A DNA stretch of 64,000 nucleotides, taken from Piscinibacter sp. (GTDB lineage: Bacteria > Pseudomonadota > Gammaproteobacteria > Burkholderiales > Burkholderiaceae_C). The DNA lies in the NCBI GenBank assembly GCA_019635485.1, contig JAHBZL010000006.1, positions 1 through 64,000 of the forward strand. The letters are read 5' to 3'. Of the stretch, positions 21,701-26,890 are shown in pieces. The position numbers and the translations under genes were made by a program. Positions within the stretch are counted from its first letter, which is position 1. Every line of letters begins with the position of its first letter. The notes under the pieces are model-generated. The model made no database searches. It was not told where the DNA came from and saw nothing but the letters and a program-made list of their open reading frames with translations.

Positions 21701-24027
21701 ACCCCGAGCTCATCGGTCAGCGTGCTCAGCCGGTTGGCCGCGTCGTAGCCATACTGGCGCACTCGGTCCTGGGCATCGCTGAGCAGGTCCGCCCCGCTCG
21801 CCCCCACGCTCAGACTCACCTTCGTGACCACAGCCCCGTCGTACCAGCCCGCCATGGCCGCCGCCGACACGGTGTTCCGGTACCGGGTCTGCCGGCTCAG
21901 CATCCCCGCGTCGGTGTACTCCATCCCGGTCACCGCACCCTGAGCATCCACCGTGTAGCTCAGCCGGCCCGCCGCATCGTAGAAGTTGAAGCGCCGCTGC
22001 CCCTGCGCGTCTTCGCTCATGCGCAGCCGCCCAGCGTTGTCGTACACGTACTTCGCCGTCGCCCGGCTGACCCCGTCCCCCGTCTCGAGCTGGCTGGTCA
22101 ACCGCCCTCGGCTGTCGTACGTGCGCGTCTGCACCAGCCCCGTGGCCTGGCTGGTCACTTCAATCTTGCGCTGGGCGTCCAGGTACGCCGTGACCTGCGT
22201 GCCAGCACTGCCGCTGCTGCTGGTCAGCCGCCCCAGCCCGTCGTAGCCGTAGCTGCTGAGCACGCTGCGCTGGTCACGCGCCTGCCCACGCACCGCAATG
22301 GTCTGCCTCAGCTGGCCGTGCGCATCGCTGATGTACTCGGTCACCGTCGCCGTCGCATCCAGCACCCCGGCCCCGCTGCCGTCCACGCTCGCGTAGTCCA
22401 CCTGCCTCGACAGGTTGCCCCGCAGGTCGTACTCGAAGTCACTGAGCATCGTCTCGCCCAGCTCCGCCGCACCCAGCTGCCCCACCCACTGGCTCAGCTG
22501 CGCCTGGCTCAGCGGCGTGCTCTCCGGCGCCCCCGCCACTCCAGCGAAGCTGCTCGCGTAGCGGCGCGCCTGCTTCAGCAGCCCCGTCACCGCGTCGTAC
22601 ACGTTCTCGCTGACTCGCCCCTCCGCACTGACCGTGAAGCGCAGCCTCGCGTGCTCGTCGTAAACGTAGCGCGTGCTCTGCGCCCCGCCCGGTTGCCCCG
22701 CACCCCCCACACCGTCCGGATCCGGCGTCTTGTACCGGGTCTCGATCACCAGCTGGTTGTCCGCGTCGTACACCCGCTTGATCGTGTTGCCCGCCGCATC
22801 AACTTCCAGCGTGCGGTTGCCATTGGCGTCGTACCCGTAGGTGATCGCCTGGCCCTGCGCATCCACCACCGAGGTGACGTTGCCCTGCGCGTCGTAGTTG
22901 AAGCTGGTCTTCAGCCGCTGAGCACCCCCCACCACCGGCGCCTCGATAGACTTCAGCCTCTTGTCCGCATCGTAGGTGTAGGTCCACACCTCTCCCACCC
23001 CGTTGGTGATGTCGGTGCTGTTGGCACTGTCGTTGTAGCTGAACTGCAGATACTTGCTCAGCACATCCGTGCTGTCCTGCACGGTCTTGATGCGCCCATC
23101 AGCGTAGTAGCTGAAGTACACCTGCGTGCCGTCGCTTTGCGTGATGCTCGCAATGCGCTGGCTCGCCGGGTCGGACGGGTTCTCGTAGGTGTAGCTGGTC
23201 ACGTACACCTTGCCGTCCGCAGTGCTGTTGTCCGCCCCAGGACTGAGGTCCGTGCTCACCGAGACCAGCCGCCCCACACTGTCGTAGCCGTAACTCACCT
23301 GCTGGATCGCCACCCCCAGCGTCGCCGTCGCCCGCCCCTGCGCATCTTCCACCAGCGCATAGGTCTCGACCTTGCTCAGCCGCACCGCCGAACCCGCCCC
23401 ACCCACGGCCGCATAGCTCAGCACAATCTTCTGGCCACTGGCCTCGTCGGTCAGGCTGCTCAGCCGGCCACTGCCGTCGTAGCCGAACACAACACTGTTC
23501 CCGCTGGCATCGATCTGCCGCTCCAGCCGCCCGCTCTTGCTCGCACTGTCGTAGCTGTAGACCTCCTGCAGCCGGCTCGACCCCTCCGTCCAGATCCACT
23601 GACCATCGGCGTACTGCAGACTGTCGTGCGCACCCGCCCCCTCGCTGCACACGTACACCCCACCATCAAAGCTGTACGCACTCTCGTGACCATCACCGTC
23701 CACCCGCGTGACCACGCTGCCCGCCTCGTTCGGCGCAGCGCCCACCGTCAGCTTCAGCTGCCGCTCCCCCAGCCAGCGCCAGCCATCCCCATCCCCATCA
23801 CTCCACTCACCCAGCGAGTTGTACGTGCGCAAATGCGCCAGATCCAAACCCCGCCCAGACAAACCCTCGTCCCTGGACTGCGAGATCAGGTTGCCCGTCA
23901 CCGCATTGACCATCAGCCTCGTGCCGCCCTGCCCCAGCACCGACTCGCCCGTCACCCCAACACCACCCAGCACGTTCAGCGACGCGTTGAACAGCCCCAG
24001 CCCATTGCCACCAACAATTGCAACCAT
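7267..24027 (-). CDS. Giant Rhs/YD-repeat protein (5586 residues) with Ig-like block, LysM domain and variable C-terminal tip
   Basis: One uninterrupted frame with dozens of YD repeats (YDxxGR/L and variants such as YDALGR, YDAAGR, YDANGN), the sequence that builds the beta-cocoon shell of Rhs and Tc toxins. Order: a non-repetitive N-terminus with no signal peptide; YD repeats to about residue 840; a 370-residue block of putative Ig/cadherin-like modules; a long YD-repeat region with about ten longer-period units; a LysM domain near residues 4480-4535; a glycine-rich hydrophobic segment (about 4570-4770); and a C-terminal tip of about 800 residues. The classic pre-toxin PxxxxDPxGL motif is not present; LysM and the hydrophobic segment stand in its place. 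The ATG at 24027 has GGAG eight bases upstream. Rhs proteins usually deliver C-terminal toxins to rival cells. No VgrG, PAAR or other secretion gene is in the window, so the export route is unknown. Confidence 0.93.
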   Translation of the reverse strand: MVAIVGGNGLGLFNASLNVLGGVGVTGESVLGQGGTRLMVNAVTGNLISQSRDEGLSGRGLDLAHLRTYNSLGEWSDGDGDGWRWLGERQLKLTVGAAPNEAGSVVTRVDGDGHESAYSFDGGVYVCSEGAGAHDSLQYADGQWIWTEGSSRLQEVYSYDSASKSGRLERQIDASGNSVVFGYDGSGRLSSLTDEASGQKIVLSYAAVGGAGSAVRLSKVETYALVEDAQGRATATLGVAIQQVSYGYDSVGRLVSVSTDLSPGADNSTADGKVYVTSYTYENPSDPASQRIASITQSDGTQVYFSYYADGRIKTVQDSTDVLSKYLQFSYNDSANSTDITNGVGEVWTYTYDADKRLKSIEAPVVGGAQRLKTSFNYDAQGNVTSVVDAQGQAITYGYDANGNRTLEVDAAGNTIKRVYDADNQLVIETRYKTPDPDGVGGAGQPGGAQSTRYVYDEHARLRFTVSAEGRVSENVYDAVTGLLKQARRYASSFAGVAGAPESTPLSQAQLSQWVGQLGAAELGETMLSDFEYDLRGNLSRQVDYASVDGSGAGVLDATATVTEYISDAHGQLRQTIAVRGQARDQRSVLSSYGYDGLGRLTSSSGSAGTQVTAYLDAQRKIEVTSQATGLVQTRTYDSRGRLTSQLETGDGVSRATAKYVYDNAGRLRMSEDAQGQRRFNFYDAAGRLSYTVDAQGAVTGMEYTDAGMLSRQTRYRNTVSAAAMAGWYDGAVVTKVSLSVGASGADLLSDAQDRVRQYGYDAANRLSTLTDELGVESTTVYDGLSQVTAMRTGERISRVLYDRDGRQVGSVDAQGYLSENVYDAAGRLVKTVRYSERGKLAGDQSAPIWLGAQAQTAVAGRPFEHRLGAVDGDADVLKFSVLQLPDWLSFDVQALTLSGVPPQGAKTATVSLRASDQRGRFTDVSFDVVVTESGPSWGEIGDIAAQQGAVFTGFELPAANDEIGLSFDLTYSILGPLPQGMVFDPMTRGVYSLPTQPGVYMLTARVTDGQGRYTDRSFSVTIAAPGGDKQWAPMGPVTVATGSPIVAVLPPVQAPAGQVLTYTKLSGPSWLTVGSDGTLGGTPGVTGREAVEVQVSGGGSSVRLRFEMNVQGPAMSWSPAPVVVSAGVASSVTVAAASGTSPSYSVVGGLPAGFSFDAATRVLTAGAGTAAGFYTLVLRATDAGGQSIERMVAVQVKAPVVTGGVVAASDDIAAWRPDDTSGLSSHLYYDGQGRVVGVVDERGFLSETVYDAAGNKQQSRRYLEAVTVVAGDTLATLKGRAGAQQTTTLEYDLLGRLSKTTTLDGTAGATVTHNLYDDAGRMVREVRAEGSGVDERASRIRYNAFGEVTGRVDGRGDEAMAQQSLSLDEAIEQYGTRYQYDSLGRLNRTVDANGHATLYYYDRENRLTHTVDAQRQVSQTEYSAFGQVQATRRYATQMEQASYDALLADASLGIEGKLPGATAADQVSRYDYDKRGQVLSITDPANVVAQTYVYDQYGQLVGQTRALGTGKLATDQFDYDLRGQLVASTSDVSGVNLRSRMEYDAFGRVTRSFDGAGKQTRTEYDDSGRTVVVTDPLNRERRTEYDAFGRVFRDVDGLGNATTYEYDDAARRMTMSTPQGVSVSTEYNRHGQVLGLTDGRGNTTRYEYDKNGALTKVTDPLQGLSQTVYDKSGRVFQTIDARGTVVEFAYDSVNRVFQRRVDPEGLNLVTQYEFNALDQQVKVTEALGTGVQRVSSYAYEAHGWLQQLTQDDVSGGLKLYTRYGYDLQGNVVRVEQGAGTQKLSVSLVEFDGANRRVKETVAPSAEFGAGVPGSRDITTQYRYDAAGRVSRRIDANGHSTWYVYDAAGQQTHVIDELGEVRESHYDDDGRVVFSRTYLSRLDPNVVQGFGDAVHLSSGVGDVASAFKVPAEDDGDARSRIVYDQDGRVRFALTAVNGDDWRLSETRYDDNGNAVEVRGYDQFIAQSWIDAHAGVQGLQLQELIAQLGALGYDDGDSATLSQVQRTRYVYDANNRLRYSLDALGHVTESRYDAGGNITSVERFAGEVDPGGQLSEASLDAAVGGLRGQAGNQVQRTVYDALGRVKYQVRVLQPGASGQNLIRRNGYDELGRLVKTTEYATAVALADDSEASLEAALAAVESDPNNRISALVYDAGDRLAYSVQVLSSNGAGQPDRSIVVQHGYDALGREVVRTEYARELTQALDGLDKATLDAAVAAAGLADAGADRKTYTVYDAAGRQRYVVSANDGVSLAVGESRYDAAGNVVELRRYDKAVTSAAVAALDTTGSPGLSEAEAQALLRALGYNDSYPATLAQVQREHYAYDADNQLRFTVDATGAVTQRVYDALGQVVRTVSHARRPTLSGYSEAQVAAALDDVTAVDQVTHYAYDAGGQLRFTLHKQGGGYLASETRYDGLGRAVEVRGYAQALTTLGVLFDEASVAQAAQAAQSAQDRRSVSVYDAAGRVVYSVDKLTAAGEYRISERQLDALDQVIGERSYAKAAVLAGAVDADTVGAAVQAPGFADAQRDRVAGYAYDAAGRQVYAALGLNVDAADGKLRYGVSKTEYDALNQAVKKTDFATALKLVSFDGSKIDAALVVDAARDAVSASVYDAAGRMTYGVRSVSLDAADGQLQYQVSQIEYDCLGRVRSQIARASAVKLSSIDAETIDAAVLASAQDRKSVFVYDAGDKVRFTLQADQGDQWIVSENRYDPSGNVVETRRYDQWVKTDWIDANDTSASPGISEQELGSKLQALGYDDADEGTLAGVRRTRMAYDLDGRLRFMVDALGTVSEQTYDSFGQVTGRIEYAQRPALSVYDEVHIAAALDGANPANRVQRLAYDALGRMVYSARLVQAGTGSYVLEKTDYDALSRVSQHTAFAELVQLGAFDDAAINAAVVASAQDRKTAMYYDAGGRQRFTVGADDAFGETLYDALDRVTESRQFDFKVTLAAGDRSEAKLQTLRGSHAVGDGSTRGETYDYDAGGRRIGLTDAAGFSESLAYDALGNLRSRVDKKGNTWTYAYDQLGRKVKESTPPLRFQLAGETQPPATDRTLETHFVYDALGDLKQRIEAANTADARTTDFEYDRQGRLTKTSQPGWYDAQTGQVEGSDAVGRFRRETQLTYDALGNTVRTRTRTGVDSYQYEYSTYDALGQLLHQVDALNHVSAFAYNSFGEQKTLSRYGVTLGGAPADGVSWRAEEVAAQLEGDARARTITMSYDNLGRKTEVRQPQVASYYYGSTQPVLNSDSVSAVSAQAITQFEYNAFGEVHRERIQLDDSQWRDTWHYHDVMGREVRSIDALGYHTAYAYDVLGNLTQKIEYAVAGALGSDALTAPGVPVDSDEDRITGIVYDTLNRQSDVRRYNLTYAKASGELESTGRNGYLTTQHQEYDALGNVRASTDAAGHVTAMDYDALGRLIRVTEPARLVAKAGAVDAFAAGNQVLVSPVTTLTTDAFGNVRSSQRDPGGQGAGGVITTSQAFDHAGNLVSNTDANGNVTHFQLDYAGRVIRQTLHIDVDLDNPGAYGGKGQLGTTEHTIERRFAYDALGRQLAATDVFVSEGDEWQSGQRVVYNAFGEVAEEQRVWGEAGSAPLGAALEGLLSAKAASYTYDDAGHRLTKTAADGLTRYYYDLAGLLTRQEQRGNDSSSDGTVARVTETGYDLLGRAVIQRLPSFSASFATTQDTMLEQAVTPFVEQSFDRWGNVLSNSTGGFVANADGTVDTAQRAVTNYLYNHDNQLIKEAAPKVRAYHTKDGGLEEDYDVLMTHELRYDRLGREVAELDWAENAGTSQAVLQRERHRQYEGSGAQLSQETDATGINTYYLYDAHGRRVATKNNLGTVFVDAYDDNGNVLSHGVLRDGEGRPYISGSAQTPVVRWLQYYQYDQANRRYASADNLKDDGSYVVWSYTQYDGRGLVHKTSKPGNAFWLTVSEYDALGNKTSESTDGYTKSWSYSLLDENHVPVDDYTVGRLLTSHDSGDVTLVHSYNDFGQLSAQTELGQSTSLRQYQYHDNGLLRQIDSSFSSGTVGQADAFGFDDISSYGYTVKGELAKETLLRSGWRGAPTNYLPTITKTTYTTYDARGRTDRVWADDQNTGNALERLNYFYDELGNTHKVYALYNALEYSSHRYAYDAEGRLTRDLDERVEQQAAGTGETVLTYDGLGRRATSFSFDKAEQTAQVAWESGDHDGHDYAVFTWDGWREQRYGYDDLGYLTDIDESLIHRHIVERDYDVDEIYIQGNPTGTYTTTQVGSALGHSDIESAYVNIDHRDNSVRGEVQTQRLSALKDTDWGGAGTSEPATTIENVYLPAGELYSRRTSQTVNGKTHTVEQFYNYHVDGSMDWYSHSESEDGNPLLRNEFHYAYSDSSSSASRQEVSVTEQSGAQQTLTGITVNYYDGLGQLVSKKATVFNDSGSADDKVTESDFAYDNQGRIVLESQRIDDAGTSSSGVREYYFANGHQVGMLGNGTLESAQFDFAYTPISAAYPGSSPGSYSVRSGDTLQSIAAAVWGDQSLWYLIADANSLNFQPGEALPSEELGKNYRIPNVVAGSHYNASTFAPYSVASIISSGTSGIHLPPPPPTQCVSTQQLLSVALVVAVSVVVTAFTGGAAAAALQPLGSVLAGAVGGAVGAAGGALAGQVVANGGIRDLDVNWSQVGVGAGLGALGGALSGVAGTEAVKEALQGSLAKGAWGLGTASVQGFASVAANGGNGNAGSLLGWLGAGVNGALGSPLGTAGLIGSQVGLSLGESALAANSWNSFALSATQAVTGTLVGLGLGLAQDHYQRRAQEKQYQMALAQAQSIETENRALRLQHQGVQEYQVVIAGNEEENLDIIPIRKTAEKFKTTCIRTAALELCSNKALIDGVWHYVDGGARFNEYHYDYGEVPEELLTADEEADEIAYAQINEVGGLGPQKRFAIKTVSAAEANLRSRAAAVRKYRPQPAPAARTVSQTLDTMGARITLDVPADSQVQRATPLVMGMQAIDAEMVIEEALNELTYQHEQAALRDRDLRAVQARADEWGLSVEQVLDGEHQYRKGFLVSVAATIAEPFLMARDAFIPGSRKSNYAQEIAINRRINDGPDWQDEASRAATKAVAFLASTNTITQAAWSAIGSGLSISEAIDKGVTREGAGEFVANIATALLIRRALRSGARFDYKPRQNGPTILGGSGPTMGTPRLVETPEYTSGPTGGRPAVAGQIMAPEKPIRTVPYEPSVIVDPSASTPSAQSLSPYAPERPYLRLPEFDRSLDGNIFGDPIYLHGGQGPAVAFVSDRDKTPKGYFPQDYSIGPELAAQPGKPWVDLTARERNIISRDKFEKWSKEWEVPEAVTGPQLDNSPLHEVQTSEFKQYLGQGAVKMSFLRENPELGRDTVVSIPIADKVLVSDRTANSFMHDGRRWSWGLYSPGLIALEVDGMEKIASTGQVSHGYIGRGVTSGFPFRVGKHGVDVYPEKIAPSIEYERYMLGMRDLSKRRVYNDEREVVGFRFPDEFEVNQGHLDDLLKLKEFTRWHTINDLQGGFTKNGFHVGDPMGVMLNHPQQTWEDSGGFSIPQWLEYGILPNSGLGFLDNVIRSTGNHLKYGPEWHLDRALVNMMLPIPQ
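15230..18290 (-). repeat. Long-period repeats inside the Rhs shell (about 80-90 residues each)
   Basis: Within the YD-repeat region, units of about 80-90 residues recur roughly ten times. Each has an Ala/Asp-rich helix-like stretch with DAAV or EASLDAAV, then DRK or DQV followed by VYDAAGR, then a variable strand, then ETRYDALG and RxYA. Examples lie near 15330, 16020, 16250, 16490, 16700, 16930, 17370, 17600 and 17850. Ordinary YD repeats are about 20 residues, so these units insert a helical segment at regular intervals. Units are diverged at DNA level, so this is not a recent tandem amplification. Confidence 0.6.
20390..21500 (-). other. Ig/cadherin-like (He_PIG-type) module block in the Rhs protein
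   Basis: Residues about 843-1212 interrupt the YD repeats with about four modules of 85-100 residues. They show the He_PIG signatures: PIWLGAQAQTAVAGRPFEHR, LPDWLSFDVQALTLSGVPPQ, GVYMLTARVTDGQGRYTDRS, LPAGFSFDAATRVLTAG and VLRATDAGGQSIERMVAVQV. Such modules usually mediate adhesion or act as spacers outside the cell. Confidence 0.75.
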
Positions 24028-24324
24028 CTCTTGAACTCCAGCGCACCACGTCCTGGCGCATCAACAAAACCAAACTCCGCCGCCATCACGCGCGCCAACA
24101 TCACGCGCTTCCTCGCTCGACGCAACTACGCTCAGAAAGAAACTGCGCGCCGACCGCTCGCCAAACCTCTCGACCAGACGGTCTACCCAGAAGGCAAGTC
24201 GACCGTTAGACAGCACGCACGATACTGGAAAGGAAAACAAGCTTGGATAGGAACATCGTCATAGATTTGCTAGGAGAAAATTCACCCTCTAACGGGGCGA
24301 CCCCAACGTAGCTATGACGCTTGG

Positions 24325-24560
24325 GATCCCACTGACCGCTTCTTGGCGGCCGGGCTGCTCGGGCTGCAAAACAAGTCGTCGCGGCCCCAGAGGTCGCCTC
24401 GTGCCATCGAGCCGCAGGTGGCCTACTTCGAGCGCTTGGGCGTACCCACCCAGCGGGTGCTGACCGACAACGCCAAGTCCTTCCACTCAGCCCTGTTCGC
24501 AGCCAGGGCAAGGCAGAACGCTTCATCCAGTCGGCCCTGCTCGAGTGCCGTCTGTTCGCG
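24325..24560 (+). pseudogene. IS481-family transposase remnant, internally deleted
   Basis: Three conserved pieces of an IS481 transposase are packed into about 240 bp. They are an N-terminal piece (AAGLLGLQNKSSRPQRSPRA), a catalytic-core piece (VAYFERLGVPTQRVLTDNAK) and, in another frame, GKAERFIQSALLE from the region around the catalytic Glu. In a complete enzyme these lie over 100 residues apart, so at least two internal deletions and a frame change have occurred. The 300 bp upstream (24028-24324) hold only the rhs promoter region. The remnant overlaps the 3' end of the relaxase gene. Confidence 0.75.
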
Positions 24561-25539
24561 ATGCATCGCACACGGCGGCCGTTTGGGTGTGACCGCGACC
24601 CGGGCTCTCGCGGTTCGGTGCGCCCTGCATGGCCGGCTCTGTCGTGATCGCCATGTCCTGGATGAACTGCTTGATGGACTGCGCCAGTCGCAGGTTGCCC
24701 GGATCTCCGGTCTCGGCCAGCGCCTTGCCGATCTGCATCCAGGCGTGCAGGGCCTGAGCGCGGGTGGACTGTGCCTGCGCGCCCGACTTGGCGGTCGCAC
24801 TGACCGTGCGAAGGCGCCCTTCTTCCCGCGCCTTGATGCGCCACAGCGGGTCGTCGTTGCGGTTGCGGCCACGGGTGGCCTGTCGACTCGCCTCGGCCTC
24901 GACACCCCTGCTCCGCAGCTTCTCGGCGAAGGTCTCGCGCCAGCAGTGCAGATCGGCCTTGCGCGGGTTGAGGCGCCGGCCGTGCCTGGACTCGGCGCGC
25001 ACGCTGATGTGCACGTGCGGGTTGGCCTGGTGGTCGTGCAGCACCATCACGAACTTGTGATCGGCCAGCTCGGCCCGGGCGAACTCGCATGCCGCGCGCT
25101 GCACGGCCAGCGGGTCGGTCCCGCGGGGCATCGACAGCATGATGTTGAAGGCCTCGCGCCGATCGCTGACCTGGTCGATGAAGGTACCGCCGAAGCGCCA
25201 GTCATCGGCCAGCGCGCGCAGCGTGTCCTTGCCGCGCATCGTCTCGCCGCGTTCGTCCTCGATGTCGAGCCGGCCGTTCTTGCTGATGTAGCGGAAATGC
25301 GCGGTGATGGCCTTCATGCCGCGCCCTCCCCCGGTCACCTTGACCATCACCTGGGGCACACGGCGCATCACCGTGGCCTCGATGCGCTGGCGGATGGCGG
25401 CGGCACGGTGGCGGGCCGCCAGGGCGTTCAACCGGGGTTCGGGTCCGGCCCGGACCCTGCGGTTGGCGGGATAGAAGAGCCGGTCTCCCCATTGAATCAG
25501 GACGCCGTCTAGGCGGTTCAGGCGGTTCGCTTCGGACAT
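24523..25539 (-). CDS. Relaxase/mobilisation nuclease, VirD2-like, possibly 3'-truncated
   Basis: A 338-residue protein that should nick plasmid-type DNA at oriT and attach to the 5' end through Tyr. FRYISKNGR (Y84) is the likely nucleophile, and H168, H170, H175 and H177 in LHDHQANPHVHI form the metal-binding HUH-type motif. The start is ATG 25539 with GGAG seven bases upstream; an in-frame TTG at 25557 is less likely. It begins 15 bp after the MobC-like gene, an operon arrangement. The last 30 or so residues lie on the antisense of the IS481 remnant, so the native C-terminus was probably lost. The catalytic domain appears complete. Confidence 0.8.
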   Translation of the reverse strand: MSEANRLNRLDGVLIQWGDRLFYPANRRVRAGPEPRLNALAARHRAAAIRQRIEATVMRRVPQVMVKVTGGGRGMKAITAHFRYISKNGRLDIEDERGETMRGKDTLRALADDWRFGGTFIDQVSDRREAFNIMLSMPRGTDPLAVQRAACEFARAELADHKFVMVLHDHQANPHVHISVRAESRHGRRLNPRKADLHCWRETFAEKLRSRGVEAEASRQATRGRNRNDDPLWRIKAREEGRLRTVSATAKSGAQAQSTRAQALHAWMQIGKALAETGDPGNLRLAQSIKQFIQDMAITTEPAMQGAPNRESPGRGHTQTAAVCDASRTDGTRAGPTG

Positions 25540-25553
25540 GGTCTGCTCCTTCG

Positions 25554-26123
25554 TCAAGGGCCGTTCCGATTCGACGAGGCGCCAATGGCGCCGCGCGGTC
25601 GCAACTCAGCCAGGGCCCGCGAGGCAAGCCCGAGGTGACGCCGGAGATCGCCACCCAGTGCGTCGAGCATCTCGCGATACGGCCTCGCGGCGTGCACGTC
25701 GCCCCGCCGAAGCAGGACGGTGAGATCGCGAATGTTCCTGCTGAGAGTGGCAACCTCGGCGTTAGACGCGACGACAGCAGCGACATGCCCGGCGCGACTC
25801 GATCCGCTTGCCAGCACCGGCACGCCGGACACCAGGCCGGCGAGGAGCGCGCCACGCGACAGGCCGGCGGCGCGAGCCGCGGAAGCAAACCGTTCAGCCT
25901 CCTCGGCCGTGAGTCGAATCGACAGCTTGACGATCGCCTCGCAGTTGCTCGTCGTGGCCTGGGCCTCACCAGGCTCGCCGACCTCCGGCACGCCTAGGTC
26001 TCGTGCCACCGCGGACCGTACCAGCCTCGAGACGCTCACTCGCTCCGCTTCGGCACGCGCCACCAGTGCGGCCTTCAGGCCGCGCATGTCGACCGTGACG
26101 AAGTCATGGGCAGTGGTGTTCAT
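25554..26123 (-). CDS. MobC-like relaxosome accessory protein (ribbon-helix-helix)
   Basis: A 189-residue protein. The N-terminal segment (FVTVDMRGLKAALVARAEAE to VSVSRLVRSAVARDLG) and a second one (IVKLSIRLTAEEAERFASAA) both look like ribbon-helix-helix DNA-binding units. The C-terminal part (VATLSRNIRDLTVLLRRGD) resembles the MobC region that helps a relaxase open oriT. The ATG at 26123 is the first start before the domain; a longer open frame upstream runs through the control region and is not credible. It is transcribed with the relaxase and divergently from stbABC, the order seen around oriT in R388-type plasmids. Confidence 0.75.
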   Translation of the reverse strand: MNTTAHDFVTVDMRGLKAALVARAEAERVSVSRLVRSAVARDLGVPEVGEPGEAQATTSNCEAIVKLSIRLTAEEAERFASAARAAGLSRGALLAGLVSGVPVLASGSSRAGHVAAVVASNAEVATLSRNIRDLTVLLRRGDVHAARPYREMLDALGGDLRRHLGLASRALAELRPRGAIGASSNRNGP

Positions 26124-26301
26124 GAGCCGACGAATGGAGGGGCGCGAAGCGCTTGTGAAATTGGCGGCAAGCCACCTATCTCTGCACTCACCTTGAAGAC
26201 CAGTATTGGCTCGATTCGAGGCAGCCTGCCTGCGAGATTTGGGCCGAAATGCCGCATGCGTTGACCTCACGCGCGCTCCTACGATGGTCTCGACTAACCA
26301 C
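26124..26301. other. Candidate oriT region
   Basis: Noncoding DNA between the MobC-like gene and the stb repeats, where oriT lies in plasmids with this gene order. It is less GC-rich than its neighbours and contains two abutting palindromes, CTCGATTCGAG (26210-26220) and GGCAGCCTGCC (26220-26230). I could not match a known nic consensus, so the nick site is not assigned. Confidence 0.4.
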
Positions 26302-26430
26302 CGCATAGGCGATGCAAAGGCAGTGACCAATCGATGCATAGGCAACGCACAAGGTTGAACACATCGCGGTCACGCGATGCACAAAGGGTGCACAGCGTGC
26401 ATAGCGATTGCGCAGGGCTTGCACAACGCC
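26302..26430. repeat. Two sets of five 11-bp-period direct repeats, probable StbA binding sites
   Basis: Set 1 starts at 26302, 26313, 26324 (degenerate), 26335 and 26346, with units such as TGCAAAGGCAG and TGCATAGGCAA. Set 2 starts at 26378, 26389, 26398, 26409 and 26420, with units such as TGCACAAAGGG, TGCATAGCGAT and TGCACAACGCC. The core is TGCAYA or similar, and the period is 11 bp except for one 9-bp step. In R388, as I recall, StbA binds two sets of five 9-bp repeats separated by 2 bp in the same place between oriT and stbA. The match in number, period and position is strong evidence for the same control and partition site. Confidence 0.75.
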
Positions 26431-26458
26431 TTAACAGCGCTTGACCGACGAGGAGTCG

Positions 26459-26890
26459 ATGAACCTGGTTCCGGTCCGTCCTCCCGGCCCCAACGCACGC
26501 AAGGCTCGAGCGTTCACCGCCGAGATCCTCCAGCTCCGCGCGCAGGGCTACACGTTCGAGGCCATCCGCGAGGCGCTGGCGGGTGCCGGTGTGCACGTGA
26601 GCAACAGCACCGTACAGCGGGAAGCAGCGAGGGCCGCCTCGGAGCATCCCGCGAGCGCTCGAGCCCAAGGATCGGACGAGGGCCCACGCGAGATCCAGGC
26701 GCCTTCGGCCCCAAGCGCTGCTGGGCAGGCCAGTTCGACTGTGTCACTCGCGGCACCTGCCCCTGCGGCAGTCCCGCAGGGCGACCGCGGTGCGCAGGTC
26801 GTCCACGACTTCGACTGCAAGCAGGACGCCGAAGCGTTCTTCGCCGCTCACGAGAGCAACCCCCTCTTCACCACCAAGGAGACCTCATGA
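26459..26890 (+). CDS. stbA: StbA-like plasmid stability DNA-binding protein
   Basis: A 143-residue protein with an N-terminal helix-turn-helix (about residues 10-55: ARAFTAEILQLRAQGYTFEA, then IREALAGAGVHVSNSTVQRE) and a low-complexity Ala/Pro-rich tail. StbA proteins bind repeats upstream of their own gene, repress the stb operon and ensure stable inheritance. The start is ATG 26459 after GAGGAG; an in-frame TTG at 26441 is weaker. The stop overlaps the stbB start as ATGA, so translation is coupled. Identification rests on the HTH, the operon order and the repeats just upstream. Confidence 0.7.
   Translation: MNLVPVRPPGPNARKARAFTAEILQLRAQGYTFEAIREALAGAGVHVSNSTVQREAARAASEHPASARAQGSDEGPREIQAPSAPSAAGQASSTVSLAAPAPAAVPQGDRGAQVVHDFDCKQDAEAFFAAHESNPLFTTKETS

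Noticed and set aside
10294-24264. Very long open frames (1834 and 2525 codons) on the plus strand opposite the rhs gene
   Set aside because: They are antisense shadows of a high-GC repeated gene. Their translations are Arg/His/Val-rich with no domains, while the minus-strand frame has clear YD repeats throughout.
24206-25512. Other long frames on both strands over the relaxase gene
   Set aside because: Shadows: they are Arg/Pro-rich or lack motifs, while the chosen frame has the Tyr and His motifs of a relaxase.
26124-26345. Extended N-terminus of the MobC-like protein
   Set aside because: The extra 74 codons run through the repeat and oriT region and show no protein character.
26302-26430. 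Replication-origin iterons
   Set aside because: The 11-bp period would fit iterons, but no Rep gene is nearby. The adjoining stbA-like gene and the two-sets-of-five pattern favour StbA sites.
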